From positions 1-37,904 of the forward strand of contig VGVU01000002.1 of the NCBI GenBank assembly GCA_016873905.1: a DNA stretch of 37,904 bases, written 5' to 3'. How positions within the stretch are numbered: position 1 is the first letter of the stretch; every line of letters starts with the position of its first letter. Below the pieces are notes generated by a model. It saw nothing but the letters and a program-made list of their open reading frames with translations. It did no database searches and was not told the DNA's origin. A program made the translations under genes and the position numbers. This DNA is from Betaproteobacteria bacterium. GTDB lineage: Bacteria > Pseudomonadota > Gammaproteobacteria > Burkholderiales > Thiobacillaceae. Positions 25,402 to 35,360 of this stretch are shown here, piece by piece.

Positions 25402-27591
25402 TTACGCGCCCTTGGTATCGATGTCGCCTTCCAGGCTCGGATAGCGGACATGGTTCACCAGGTCCTGGATTTCCTTGCTCGGTGCCGAGGAGATCAGCGA
25501 ACCGATGATCACGCCAAGGAAGCCCGCCGGCATACCGAACACACCCGCCGCGATCGGCTTGATGGCAAACCACTCGTTTGCGGGTACGCCGCCGAAGAAC
25601 GGGTAAGTCATGTACATGTAGTACATGCACAAACCCAGACCGGCCAGCATGCCGATAACCGCACCCAGGTAGTTGGCGCGCTTCCAGAACACGCCCAGAA
25701 CCAGCGCGGGGAAGAATGCCGAGGCTGCCAGCGAGAATGCTGCGCCCACCAGGAACAGAATGTCACCCGGCTTCAACGACGCGGTGTAGGCCGCTGCGAC
25801 AGCAACCACCAGCAACAGTGCCTTGGAGATGCTCAGGCGACGCATCGTCGAGGCGTGCGGGTCGATCATCTTGTAGTACACATCGTGCGACAGCGCGTTG
25901 GCGATGGTCAGCAGCAGGCCGTCCGCGGTGGACAGCGCAGCGGCCAGACCGCCAGCGGCAACGAGGCCCGAAATGACATACGGCAGGCCGGCAATTTCCG
26001 GCGTGGCCAGCACGATCAGGTCGCCGCCGATGGTGATTTCCGCCAACTGGATGATGCCATCCTTGTTCATGTCGACGATCTTCATCAGGCTTGCATCCAC
26101 CGCCTGCCAGTTGCTAACCCAGGCGGGCAGGGTGGCGAAGGACGAGCCCACCAGGTCGTGGTAAACCACATACTTGGCCAGCACGGCCAGGGCCGGGGCA
26201 GTGAAATAGAGCAGGAAGATGAAGAACAGCGACCAGAACACCGAGACGCGGGCTTCACGCACCGAGGGGGTGGTGTAATAGCGCATCAGGATGTGCGGCA
26301 GCGAAGCGGTACCCACCATCAGGCACAGCACCAGCGCGATGAAGTTGTTGCGCTTGTCGTTGGAGGCCTTCTGGTCCTCGGCCTTGGCCTTGGCGATGGC
26401 TTCCGCAGACGGGGTTTCACCCTTGGCTTCGGCTTCCTTCATCAGCTTCTTCTCGGCGCCCTTGCCAGCAAACGCGGTGGCGTGGCCGGGGACATTACCT
26501 GCCTTACCCTTGGCGCCCGCCTCGGCGGCCTTCCACTTGGCCTTGAGCTTGTCGATATCCGGCGGGAAGTCCTTGAGGTCTTTCTCGGCCCCCTTAACGG
26601 CCTTTTCATCGACCGGCACAGCGGCCTTCAGGTCAACCAGTTTCTGCTCAACCTTGCCCTTTTGCTCGGCATGGAAGGCGGCACCGTTACCGGCGGCCAC
26701 AGCGGCCTCGAGGGTCTTGATCTTCTCACCCCACTCGGCGGCCTTCTCCTTGTGGATCGCACGCACGGTGAGTTCGGCAGCACCCAGGGCGGAGTTGGGA
26801 TCGTTCAGTTCCTTCTCCTTGGCGGTCACCTTCTGCAGGGCCTGACCGTAGGCAACCTGCGGAACGGGGTTACCGGTAATCTGTACAGACAGCCACACCA
26901 CCGGGATCAGGTAGGCAATGATCAGAATGATGTACTGGGCCACCTGGGTCCAGGTCACCGCCCGCATACCACCGAGGAACGAGCAGACCAGGATACCGAT
27001 CAGACCGGCATACACGCCGATGGCGAACTCCAGACCCGTGAAGCGGCTGGTAATGAGGCCCACACCGTAGATCTGCGCCACCACATACACGAAGGAGCAG
27101 ATGATGGCGGCGATCACACCAATGGCGCGCGGCAGGTTGCCACCGTAACGGGCGCCGAGAAAGTCCGGAATGGTGAACTGGCCGAACTTGCGCAGGTAGG
27201 GTGCCAGGAACAGCGCCACCAGCACATAACCGCCGGTCCAGCCCATCACGAACGCGAGGCCATCGTAACCGGAGGCGTACAGAGTGCCCGCCATACCGAT
27301 GAAGGAAGCGGCAGACATCCAGTCGGCGCCGGTCGCCATGCCGTTGAACAGGGCCGGAACCCGACGGCCCGCCACATAGTATTCCGACACATCGGCCGTT
27401 TTCGACATGATGCCGATACCGGCATACAGGGCGATGGTCGCAGCCAGGAAGATATAACCGAGAACGGTATTGGAAACGCCCATCTGCTCCAGGATCGCCA
27501 GGACGATCACGAAGGCGATGAAGCCGCCCGTATAGAAGGTGTAGTAGCGCTTCAGCTGATTAAAGAAGGCCGAATTAGATTGCGTAGTCAT
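25402..27591 (-). CDS. Sodium:solute symporter (VC_2705/ActP-like) with long hydrophilic insert
   Basis: This SSS-family transporter probably takes up a small carboxylate such as acetate with sodium, but the substrate is not certain. The start MTTQSNSAFF gives 729 residues. Membrane segments and SSS motifs are clear, for example SEYYVAGRRVP, GADWMSAASFIGMAG and GWTGGYVL. Residues of about 240-415 form a Lys/Ala/Glu-rich, probably coiled-coil insert between two membrane segments. The usual SSS core resumes at NNFIALVLCLMVG and continues through STADGLLLTIANALSHD. It is preceded by the DUF4212 gene, the usual small partner of this subfamily, with one base between them. Confidence 0.9.
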   Translation of the reverse strand: MTTQSNSAFFNQLKRYYTFYTGGFIAFVIVLAILEQMGVSNTVLGYIFLAATIALYAGIGIMSKTADVSEYYVAGRRVPALFNGMATGADWMSAASFIGMAGTLYASGYDGLAFVMGWTGGYVLVALFLAPYLRKFGQFTIPDFLGARYGGNLPRAIGVIAAIICSFVYVVAQIYGVGLITSRFTGLEFAIGVYAGLIGILVCSFLGGMRAVTWTQVAQYIILIIAYLIPVVWLSVQITGNPVPQVAYGQALQKVTAKEKELNDPNSALGAAELTVRAIHKEKAAEWGEKIKTLEAAVAAGNGAAFHAEQKGKVEQKLVDLKAAVPVDEKAVKGAEKDLKDFPPDIDKLKAKWKAAEAGAKGKAGNVPGHATAFAGKGAEKKLMKEAEAKGETPSAEAIAKAKAEDQKASNDKRNNFIALVLCLMVGTASLPHILMRYYTTPSVREARVSVFWSLFFIFLLYFTAPALAVLAKYVVYHDLVGSSFATLPAWVSNWQAVDASLMKIVDMNKDGIIQLAEITIGGDLIVLATPEIAGLPYVISGLVAAGGLAAALSTADGLLLTIANALSHDVYYKMIDPHASTMRRLSISKALLLVVAVAAAYTASLKPGDILFLVGAAFSLAASAFFPALVLGVFWKRANYLGAVIGMLAGLGLCMYYMYMTYPFFGGVPANEWFAIKPIAAGVFGMPAGFLGVIIGSLISSAPSKEIQDLVNHVRYPSLEGDIDTKGA

Positions 27592-27592
27592 G

Positions 27593-27856
27593 TCAGTCTT
27601 CTCCCTCATGTACGCCATAGTCCTTGTCCATCTGATTCATACGCCGAGCGTAATACCAGATCACAACCACATAGATGATCAAGGCACCCTGTGCGCCCAT
27701 ATAGAAGGCGAACGGGAAACCCGCGATCACGATTTCGTTCAGTTCCTTTGCGAACCAGATCACCACAAAGGTGGCAACGAACCAGACAGCGAGCAACACG
27801 GCGGTAAGCCGCAGGTTTTTACTCCAATACTCCTGATGCTTCTCAGTCAGTTTCAT
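27593..27856 (-). CDS. DUF4212 small subunit of the sodium:solute symporter
   Basis: The 87-residue start MKLTEKHQEYWSKN, with GGAGG upstream, is preferred over a longer in-frame start. Two membrane helices (about 16-37 and 45-70) and the motif AGFPFAFYMGAQG identify DUF4212, the putative small subunit of VC_2705-type symporters. The stop is one base from the symporter start, so the two are surely co-expressed. Confidence 0.92.
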   Translation of the reverse strand: MKLTEKHQEYWSKNLRLTAVLLAVWFVATFVVIWFAKELNEIVIAGFPFAFYMGAQGALIIYVVVIWYYARRMNQMDKDYGVHEGED

Positions 27857-27977
27857 ATCACTCCTCCAACCTAAAAACGATGTCGTCTGGTCTATCCCTC
27901 CCCAGGAATACCACCGCGTCCAGACGCCAAACACGCGACCGCCCGAGCATAACGCAAACCCCGAGGGGATTTCTACG

Positions 27978-28007
27978 CTCCGTATTGTGGAAAACCACAA
28001 TACGGAG
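27978..28007. repeat. Perfect inverted repeat before the DUF4212-symporter pair
   Basis: Arms of 13 bases (27978-27990 and 27995-28007) flank an AAAA loop, between the exonuclease stop and the DUF4212 start. No T tract follows on either strand, so it is not a standard terminator. It may be an operator, an attenuating hairpin or an mRNA stabiliser. Confidence 0.6.
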
Positions 28008-28020
28008 TGGAAATCGCGCC

Positions 28021-28734
28021 TCAATTCTGTCCGCTCACCCAGCGACGAGCCTGTTCGAGGGCCTGCAGCGAATGGTAATGCTCGGAGTGCTTGTCCTTGG
28101 CCAGCGGCAAGGCCACCAGCAACAACTGGGCCGTAGCCAGTGCATCAGCCAGGGCCGAATGGCGGGCAAAATTGCCAATCCCGAAATGCCCTGTCCAGTC
28201 ATCAAGGGCGCGATATTTGTGCTGCCACTGCGGCAGAAGTTCCGGCACGACATAGGCCAGATCCAGCCAGGGATGCTTGAGGTTTAACCCCAGATACGCC
28301 CTCATGGCACGCACGATCATGGTGCGATCAAAGGCCACATGGAACGCAACCAACGGCGATGTGCCGAGAAATTCGAGGAAATCGAGCAAGGCCTCGGCAG
28401 GGGCCTGCCCTTCGCGCTGCGCCTCACCGCCAATGCCGTGGATGAGGATGTTGGCCCGGCTGCTGGCCTGATCCTGACGCAGAACCACTTCAAAGCTCTG
28501 TGCAAAATCAATGCGCCCACCCACTACCGCTACCGCACCAATGGCAATCAGGCGATCCTTTTGCAGATCCAGCCCGGTCGATTCGACATCGACCACGACA
28601 TAGCGGGCCTCAGCAAAAGGCCGCCGCAGATCCTCGGCCGGCTGGGACTGCCAAGCCTCCAGGCGTTGCTGCTGAGCCGGCAACAGTTCCAGGCCCCGCC
28701 AATGGCGGCGAAGGCGCATGAGGATATTGCTCAT
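28021..28734 (-). CDS. DnaQ-like 3'-5' exonuclease
   Basis: This 237-residue DEDDh exonuclease shows VVDVESTGLD (D49, E51) as Exo I, FHVAFDRTMI as Exo II and ARHSALADALATAQLL (His and Asp) as Exo III. It resembles the proofreading epsilon subunit of DNA polymerase III, but the N-terminal 40 residues and the context suggest a paralogue and not the replicative subunit. The ATG overlaps the end of the DUF294 gene (28731-28734). Exonuclease, DUF294 and VC_2705-type symporter genes recur together in other proteobacteria, so a shared role is likely but unproven. Confidence 0.88.
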   Translation of the reverse strand: MSNILMRLRRHWRGLELLPAQQQRLEAWQSQPAEDLRRPFAEARYVVVDVESTGLDLQKDRLIAIGAVAVVGGRIDFAQSFEVVLRQDQASSRANILIHGIGGEAQREGQAPAEALLDFLEFLGTSPLVAFHVAFDRTMIVRAMRAYLGLNLKHPWLDLAYVVPELLPQWQHKYRALDDWTGHFGIGNFARHSALADALATAQLLLVALPLAKDKHSEHYHSLQALEQARRWVSGQN

Positions 28735-30614
28735 GCCTGATAGTCCATGGCCAGGCGCGACTGCAGTTTGCGGGCCTGACGGAAAGACTCCTTAAGGATG
28801 CGCCGGTCGAGGTCATTGAGCCGATCCGGATCGATATGGTTATCCAGCGTCTCGCCCGCCAGACTCTCTTCATGTTGGCGACGCAGTCGCAACAACTGCA
28901 AAAAGAAAAAGCTGGATATCCACGCCTCCACCTCGACGCTGGGAATATTGAGGGGCGCGGCGGCGGCCCGAAGCCGCGCCGCCGTCCCGCTCGCAGAGGA
29001 GCCAATGGCGAGAGCAAAAATGCGCGCCGCATCAACGAAAGGCGTGGTTCCGTTCAGCTTGAGATCCAGCGTAGCGGGGTGTTCACCCGAGGCCGAGGTC
29101 ACCACAAAGTCGCGTATCAACCCGAGCGGCGGGCGGTTGCGCAAGGCATTGACAGCCATCTGATGCAGGAAGCGCGGGGCGGCCTGGACATAATCGGCGA
29201 GCCAGGCTCGCAGCTCGGTGGCCAACGCATCCACTCCAAACAGGGGCCGTATATCGAAAAAGATACTGGCGTTCAGCAAGGCCTCGGGATCGCCCGAATC
29301 AATCCAGTGGGCAAAGGTGCTCTTCCACTCGTCCAGGGTCAGGCACCAGCGGGGATTGCTCGCCATCACCTGCCCCTTGCACAGCGGGAAACCACAGGCA
29401 TCGAGCGCCTTGTTGATTCGTTCGGACAAGGCCAGCAAACGGGCCCGCACCGTCTCCAGATCCTCCCCGGCCGGCAGAATGAAGATCAGGCCGTTATCCT
29501 GATCCGTGGACAGGGTCTGCTCCAAGCGCCCCTCTGAGCCGAAGGCCAGCCAGCAGAAGCGGTACGGACAATCCTGGCCGCATTCCAATGTAATCACGCG
29601 TTGCGTGAGCAGGTCGTTGAGCGTGGAGATAATCTGGGTCAACTGTTCCGAACCAACGCCCTGGGCCAGCATGTTGTGACCCAACTGGCGAATATCCTCA
29701 GCAAAGGTCCTCAGATCCTCAAGACGCGTGGCCGAACGAATGGCCGCCGAGATCTGGGTCACGCCAACACGCTGCAAGGAAAAGAGGTCCTTTTCCGAGA
29801 TCACACCCGTCACCCGCCCCTCCTCGGCCATCAAGACATGGCGGAATCCATGCTGAGCCATCAACAGCGCCGCCTCAAAGGCATGCGCCGACGGCGGCAG
29901 GGTCATGGGATCAGGCGTCATCACGGCCCGGATCGGGGTGGTCAGCGAGAGCCCGGGAAGAATCACGCGTCCGATCAGATCCCGCACGCTGAACACCCCA
30001 AGCGGATGCTGCGCCTCGTCCGCGATCACGATCGCGCTGATTTTTTGCGCCTGAATCGTCTGCAGCGCCTCGCCCAGCATCGTCTCCGGCAGACAGGTAA
30101 CGGGTGCGCGGCGGGCCAGACTGGACAAGGGGCTATGCAAGGACTGCCGCTCATTGCTGGAGGCCGCATAAACCCCCTGCAGACTGCGTTGCGACTGGTC
30201 CAGCAGGTTGGCGATGCGTTCGGTGCAGAACCGTGAAAAGGGCAGCGAGCGCTCTAACAGGCGGCGAAAATCTTCGGCCCCCAGCACATAGGCAAAAACA
30301 TCGCCCTGCGCCCGGAAAGTTGACACCACCGGACGGTTGCTCAGCACCGCACCAATCGGAAAGGCCTCGCCCTCGTGCAGTTCCAGCCAGGCCCCCGCCT
30401 CGCCACTCTCACCCACCACGCGGCCCTGCTTGATGATCAGCACTCGCTCCGAGACGCCCTCCGACGGTGCCAGCAAGACCTCGCCGTTGTGGTAATAAAC
30501 CAGCGACAGATGCTGAGCGAGCCAGAGCAGATCCTCTGCGGCCATGCTGTCAAAGGGGGCAAACCGTGATAAGTGCTCGACTGTAGCCGTCAACAAAGAA
30601 TTGGAACCCGACAT
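28731..30614 (-). CDS. cNMP-binding / CBS / DUF294 nucleotidyltransferase-like regulator
   Basis: This 627-residue cytosolic protein has, in order, a cyclic-nucleotide-binding-like domain (about 15-140), two CBS motifs (about 165-285), a DUF294 nucleotidyltransferase domain (about 310-450) and a DUF294 C-terminal helical domain. The nucleotidyltransferase motif is G359-S-x-G-R followed by D371-Q-D373 (GSEGRLEQTLSTDQDN), as in GlnD/GlnE. It could modify a partner protein or sense adenine nucleotides; the target is unknown. It lies 50 bases after the histidine kinase gene and overlaps the exonuclease gene. Confidence 0.88.
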   Translation of the reverse strand: MSGSNSLLTATVEHLSRFAPFDSMAAEDLLWLAQHLSLVYYHNGEVLLAPSEGVSERVLIIKQGRVVGESGEAGAWLELHEGEAFPIGAVLSNRPVVSTFRAQGDVFAYVLGAEDFRRLLERSLPFSRFCTERIANLLDQSQRSLQGVYAASSNERQSLHSPLSSLARRAPVTCLPETMLGEALQTIQAQKISAIVIADEAQHPLGVFSVRDLIGRVILPGLSLTTPIRAVMTPDPMTLPPSAHAFEAALLMAQHGFRHVLMAEEGRVTGVISEKDLFSLQRVGVTQISAAIRSATRLEDLRTFAEDIRQLGHNMLAQGVGSEQLTQIISTLNDLLTQRVITLECGQDCPYRFCWLAFGSEGRLEQTLSTDQDNGLIFILPAGEDLETVRARLLALSERINKALDACGFPLCKGQVMASNPRWCLTLDEWKSTFAHWIDSGDPEALLNASIFFDIRPLFGVDALATELRAWLADYVQAAPRFLHQMAVNALRNRPPLGLIRDFVVTSASGEHPATLDLKLNGTTPFVDAARIFALAIGSSASGTAARLRAAAAPLNIPSVEVEAWISSFFFLQLLRLRRQHEESLAGETLDNHIDPDRLNDLDRRILKESFRQARKLQSRLAMDYQA

Positions 30615-30664
30615 CGGTTTTCCTCACCCATGAAAAGGAATCAAAGGGATATTCATGCGTCAAA

Positions 30665-31954
30665 TCAGTCTGTCGGCAGGCGTACCTCAACCTTCAACCC
30701 ACCGCCCGGAACATCGCTCAGCGCAATCTGCCCCTGACAGAGCAGGACAATCTCGCGCACAATGGCCAAGCCCAGGCCGCTCCCCAGGGCCTCATGCCCT
30801 GCCAGGCGATAAAAACGCCGGAAGACATTCCCCCGCTCTGCCGCCGGAATACCCGGGCCGGTGTCGCTCACGGTCAGCACCGCCCAGCCAGCCTCCTGCC
30901 GTAGGGCGACATCCACCCGTCCACCCGACGGCGTATAGCGCACGGCATTGTCGATCAGGTTACTGATCAAGATCCGCAACGGTTCAGTATGGCCGCGCAG
31001 GGTCACAGGGGCGCTGTCCGTCAGGCCCAAATCCACCTGATACGCCTCCGCCACGGTCGAAAAATCGGCCACCACCTGCTTAACCAAAGCGTCCATATCT
31101 ACCAGCGTCCGTTCGGCCTGCGCCTCCGGTTCGAGCCGGGCCATGGCAAGCAATTGGCTGACCAGGCGAGCGGCCCGGTCAATGCCCTCTTGCAATCGCA
31201 GCAGGGCCTGTTGACGCTCAGACGGGCTCTCCGCCCGTGCCACCATCTGTGCCTGCAATTTGAGGGCTGTCAGCGGTGTACGCAATTCGTGGGCCGCATC
31301 GGCGACAAAGCGCCGCTGCTGAGACAGGGACTTGTCCAGTCGTAAGAGCAGCGCATTCAGGGCCTCGCCCAAAGGGCGAATCTCCTCGGGCACATCCGCC
31401 ATGTTGATAGGGTGCAACATGGCCACATCACGCACCCCAATCTCGCGCCGCACCTGCTCGAGCGGCGCCAGGGCGCGCACGACGGCCATCCAGATCAATA
31501 TGCCCAGACCGGCGACCAGAATAGCCAACGGCAACAGTAGCCAGTTGGCCAGACGGGCGTAGGCAAGGACCCGATTAGCCTTGGGTGAAGCCACCTGAAT
31601 CGTCAGCCCACTGTTGTACAGGGTATAGGTACGCCACTCTTCGCCGTTCCAAGTGACCACAGCAAAACCCAGCGGCTGGCGCGGCAGTTCTATATCCGGG
31701 CGCGAGGCATAGACCAGTCTGGATCTTTCCCAAATCTGACTGATGAAACGGCCATGATCCTGAATCTCATCATCTTCACGCGTGGACTCAACCCCGTGCC
31801 GCACGATCGCGTGCGCCACCTGTTCCAAGGTGTAATCGCGAACCTTGTTAAAGCCACTCCAGGTAATGCTGTAGGTCAGCACACTCACCAGCAATCCCGT
31901 CAACACCAACGAGGTGATTTGCCAAATCAACAGCTGGCGGCGGATGGAATTCAT
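30665..31954 (-). CDS. Sensor histidine kinase, QseC/TctE-like
   Basis: The start MNSIRRQLLIW overlaps the response regulator stop by ATGA and gives 429 residues. Two membrane helices (about 10-32 and 137-157) bracket a periplasmic sensor of about 105 residues. Then come a HAMP-like segment (ALAPLEQVRREI), the H box with H222 in AAHELRTPL, the N box NLIDNAVRYTP, and the G boxes DTGPGIP and GSGLGLAIV. The stimulus is unknown. It is encoded with its cognate regulator and directly upstream of the DUF294 gene. Confidence 0.92.
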   Translation of the reverse strand: MNSIRRQLLIWQITSLVLTGLLVSVLTYSITWSGFNKVRDYTLEQVAHAIVRHGVESTREDDEIQDHGRFISQIWERSRLVYASRPDIELPRQPLGFAVVTWNGEEWRTYTLYNSGLTIQVASPKANRVLAYARLANWLLLPLAILVAGLGILIWMAVVRALAPLEQVRREIGVRDVAMLHPINMADVPEEIRPLGEALNALLLRLDKSLSQQRRFVADAAHELRTPLTALKLQAQMVARAESPSERQQALLRLQEGIDRAARLVSQLLAMARLEPEAQAERTLVDMDALVKQVVADFSTVAEAYQVDLGLTDSAPVTLRGHTEPLRILISNLIDNAVRYTPSGGRVDVALRQEAGWAVLTVSDTGPGIPAAERGNVFRRFYRLAGHEALGSGLGLAIVREIVLLCQGQIALSDVPGGGLKVEVRLPTD

Positions 31955-32610
31955 GGCGCGACCACCTTGTAACCGACACCCCGAACATTGCGAATCCAAT
32001 TGCCCCCCAGCTTGCGGCGCAGATTATGCAGATGCACCTCAATGGCGTTGCTGGAGACCTCCTCCTCCCAACCGTACAGGCACTCTTCCAATGACTCGCG
32101 CGACACCACCGTGCCGGGGCGAGCCATCAAGGCCTCAAGCAGAGAAAACTCGCGCTGCGACAGGGCAATGACCTGATCCGCCAAAATCACCTCGCGACGG
32201 TCCGGATCCAGAGAGAGCGCACCCAAACGCATCTCGTTTTGTCCACGACCGCTATGCCGGCGCAACAGGGCCCGCACCCTGGCCACCAGCTCATCAAGAT
32301 CGAAGGGCTTGACCAGGTAATCGTCCGCCCCAAGATTAAGCCCGGCCACGCGATCCGCCACCGTGTCCCGCGCGGTAACAACCAATACCGGCAAGGCGCG
32401 CTCAGCCTGCCGCAAGCGTTTCAGCACCGTCAACCCGTCTTTGCGAGGCAACCCGATATCCAGCACCAGCACCGCATAGTCACCCGTAGTCGCAGCCAGC
32501 TCAGCGGCCGCGCCATCCCGCGCCCAGTCCACGGCAAAACCGGCCTGCCGCAGGCCCTGCTGCATGCTCTCGCCGATCATCGGGTCATCTTCAGCCAGTA
32601 ACAGTTTCAT
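31951..32610 (-). CDS. OmpR-family response regulator, QseB-like
   Basis: The 219-residue regulator has a receiver domain with the acidic pair EDD at 7-9, the phospho-acceptor D51 (LVLDIGLPRKDG) and Lys in VKPFD. A C-terminal winged helix (VSSNAIEVHLHNLRRKLG, IRNVRGVGYKV) follows. Its targets are not visible, but the gene order suggests that the downstream DUF294/exonuclease/symporter genes may be among them. Confidence 0.93.
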   Translation of the reverse strand: MKLLLAEDDPMIGESMQQGLRQAGFAVDWARDGAAAELAATTGDYAVLVLDIGLPRKDGLTVLKRLRQAERALPVLVVTARDTVADRVAGLNLGADDYLVKPFDLDELVARVRALLRRHSGRGQNEMRLGALSLDPDRREVILADQVIALSQREFSLLEALMARPGTVVSRESLEECLYGWEEEVSSNAIEVHLHNLRRKLGGNWIRNVRGVGYKVVAP

Positions 32611-32646
32611 TGCGATCCGCTCCTGGATGCATTATGCCGCGCCCAT

Positions 32647-32674
32647 AAAAAAACGGGGCTTGCGCCCCGTTTTT
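32647..32674 (-). terminator. Terminator downstream of the Ala/Lys-rich protein gene
   Basis: The stem ACGGGGC/GCCCCGT with a four-base loop is flanked by A and T runs on both sides, so it can work in either direction. It ends the repeat-protein gene and isolates the two-component genes. Confidence 0.9.
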
Positions 32675-32692
32675 GTGCAACGGAAACCAGAA

Positions 32693-32959
32693 TTACTTCT
32701 TGGCAGCCGGAGCAGCGGCATCAGCCTTAGCAGCCGGAGCAGCAGCCTTGTCGTCCTTCTTGGCCTTCTTGGCCTTGGCATCAGCCTTGGCATCAGCCTT
32801 GGCATCAGCCTTGGCAGCCGGAGCAGCAGCAGCCGGAGCAGCAGCAGCCGGAGCAGCAGCAGCCGGAGCAGCAGCGGCCGGAGCAGCAGCCTTGTCAGCA
32901 GCTTGAGCGGAAGCGATCATGGAAACAGCAGCCATAATGGCGAACAGGGTACGGGTCAT
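32693..32959 (-). CDS. Exported Ala/Lys-rich low-complexity repeat protein
   Basis: The start MTRTLFAIMAAVSMIASAQA, with AAGGAG seven bases upstream, gives 88 residues. A signal peptide of about 21 residues is followed by a repetitive mature part made of AAAAP-type units, then KADA-type units, then a basic stretch (KKAKKDDK). It has no recognised domain. The clean ribosome binding site, signal peptide and own terminator support a real gene. Similar Ala/Lys/Pro-rich small exported proteins are common in betaproteobacteria, with unknown function. Confidence 0.8.
   Translation of the reverse strand: MTRTLFAIMAAVSMIASAQAADKAAAPAAAAPAAAAPAAAAPAAAAPAAKADAKADAKADAKAKKAKKDDKAAAPAAKADAAAPAAKK
32756..32890. 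repeat. Tandem 12-base and 15-base repeats within the Ala/Lys-rich gene
   Basis: Near-exact 15-base units (GCAGCCGGAGCAGCA type) at about 32814-32885, coding AAAAP, adjoin 12-base units (CATCAGCCTTGG type) at about 32778-32813, coding KADA. Both unit lengths keep the reading frame, so copy-number changes would alter protein length without frameshift. Confidence 0.8.
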
Positions 32960-33074
32960 CTTGAATCTCCTTGAATGGGTCATGCTCGCAACACCGCGAG
33001 TGCGCGGATTCTGGCGCAGCGAAAATTAAGGCCGCATTAAGATAAGGCGCCTGGAAAAAATTTTTACACCAAGC

Positions 33075-33100
33075 AAAAACCCCGCCGCAGCGGGGTTTTT
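33075..33100 (-). terminator. Terminator downstream of groEL
   Basis: The stem CCCCGC/GCGGGG with a four-base loop, flanked by AAAAA and TTTTT, lies about 30 bases after the groEL stop. Confidence 0.9.
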
Positions 33101-33130
33101 GGGGCGTCGGGTGTTTTTGGTTGACCTGGA

Positions 33131-34810
<1,680 letters not shown>

Positions 34811-34822
34811 TCAGTAAAACGA

Positions 34823-35113
34823 TTATTTCTCGATGACGCCCATGACATCTTCTTCACGCATCACCAGCAGCTCTTCGCCACCAATCTTCACGGCCTGGCC
34901 GGAGTACTTTCCGAACAGCACGCGATCGCCCACCTTGAGGGCCATGGCAATAGCCTTGCCGCTGTCATCCTTCTTGCCCGGGCCCACGGCCACAACCTCA
35001 CCCTGATCGGGCTTCTCGGTAGCAGAGTCGGGGATCACGATGCCGGATGCGGTCTTGCGTTCTTCTTCCATGCGCTTGACGATCACGCGATCGTGCAGGG
35101 GGCGAATCTTCAT
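34823..35113 (-). CDS. groES: Co-chaperonin GroES
   Basis: The 96-residue GroES starts [14 protein letters not shown]. It has the mobile loop ([13 protein letters not shown]) and ends [13 protein letters not shown]. It caps the GroEL ring. A strong AAGGAG precedes the ATG. Its form, with an [16 protein letters not shown] region, looks betaproteobacterial. It is transcribed with groEL from a CIRCE-controlled promoter. Confidence 0.98.
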   Translation of the reverse strand: MKIRPLHDRVIVKRMEEERKTASGIVIPDSATEKPDQGEVVAVGPGKKDDSGKAIAMALKVGDRVLFGKYSGQAVKIGGEELLVMREEDVMGVIEK

Positions 35114-35193
35114 GAGGTTTCTCCTTACTGTGAATGGGGGGTCAATACCGGCCAGTCAGTACGCGGCCCGTTCCATCGCAATCAAACGGCCTG

Positions 35194-35220
35194 CTAGCAC
35201 TCCCTGCCTGTGAGTGCTAA
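35194..35220. promoter_or_regulatory. CIRCE operator (HrcA site) of groESL
   Basis: CTAGCACTC-N9-GAGTGCTAA matches the CIRCE consensus TTAGCACTC-N9-GAGTGCTAA with one mismatch. It sits at the expected transcription start of groESL, so HrcA should repress the operon in the absence of heat stress. Confidence 0.95.
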
Positions 35221-35249
35221 TAGTAGGGCCCGGGCCCCGCTCTTTCAAG
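35220..35249 (-). promoter_or_regulatory. groESL promoter with sigma-32-like -35 element
   Basis: On the minus strand CTTGAAA (35249-35243) is followed 17 bases later by TACTAT (35225-35220). CTTGAAA is the sigma-32 -35 consensus and TTGAAA also fits sigma-70. The -10 fits either factor only in part. The spacer contains the palindrome GGGCCCGGGCCC (35226-35237). Confidence 0.6.
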
Positions 35250-35360
35250 CCCCTGGAGCGCAATTATTTGTGTGCATTACGCGCTTGGCCTCCATTGCGA
35301 GTTGATAGGTGTCAATTTTCTTGCACCCATTCGCCCTTCTCTGGAGTAGAGTTCGCCATC

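Noticed and set aside
25381-27678. 765-codon plus-strand frame opposite the symporter
   Set aside because: His/Gly/Arg-rich translation without family features; the minus strand holds an obvious symporter and DUF4212 pair.
32756-32890. Possible CRISPR-like or satellite repeat array
   Set aside because: Units are 12 or 15 bases, contiguous without spacers and in frame within an exported protein gene.
35221-35360. Molybdenum-cofactor riboswitch before moaA
   Set aside because: No convincing conserved stem set could be traced by eye; the region mainly holds the divergent groESL promoter.
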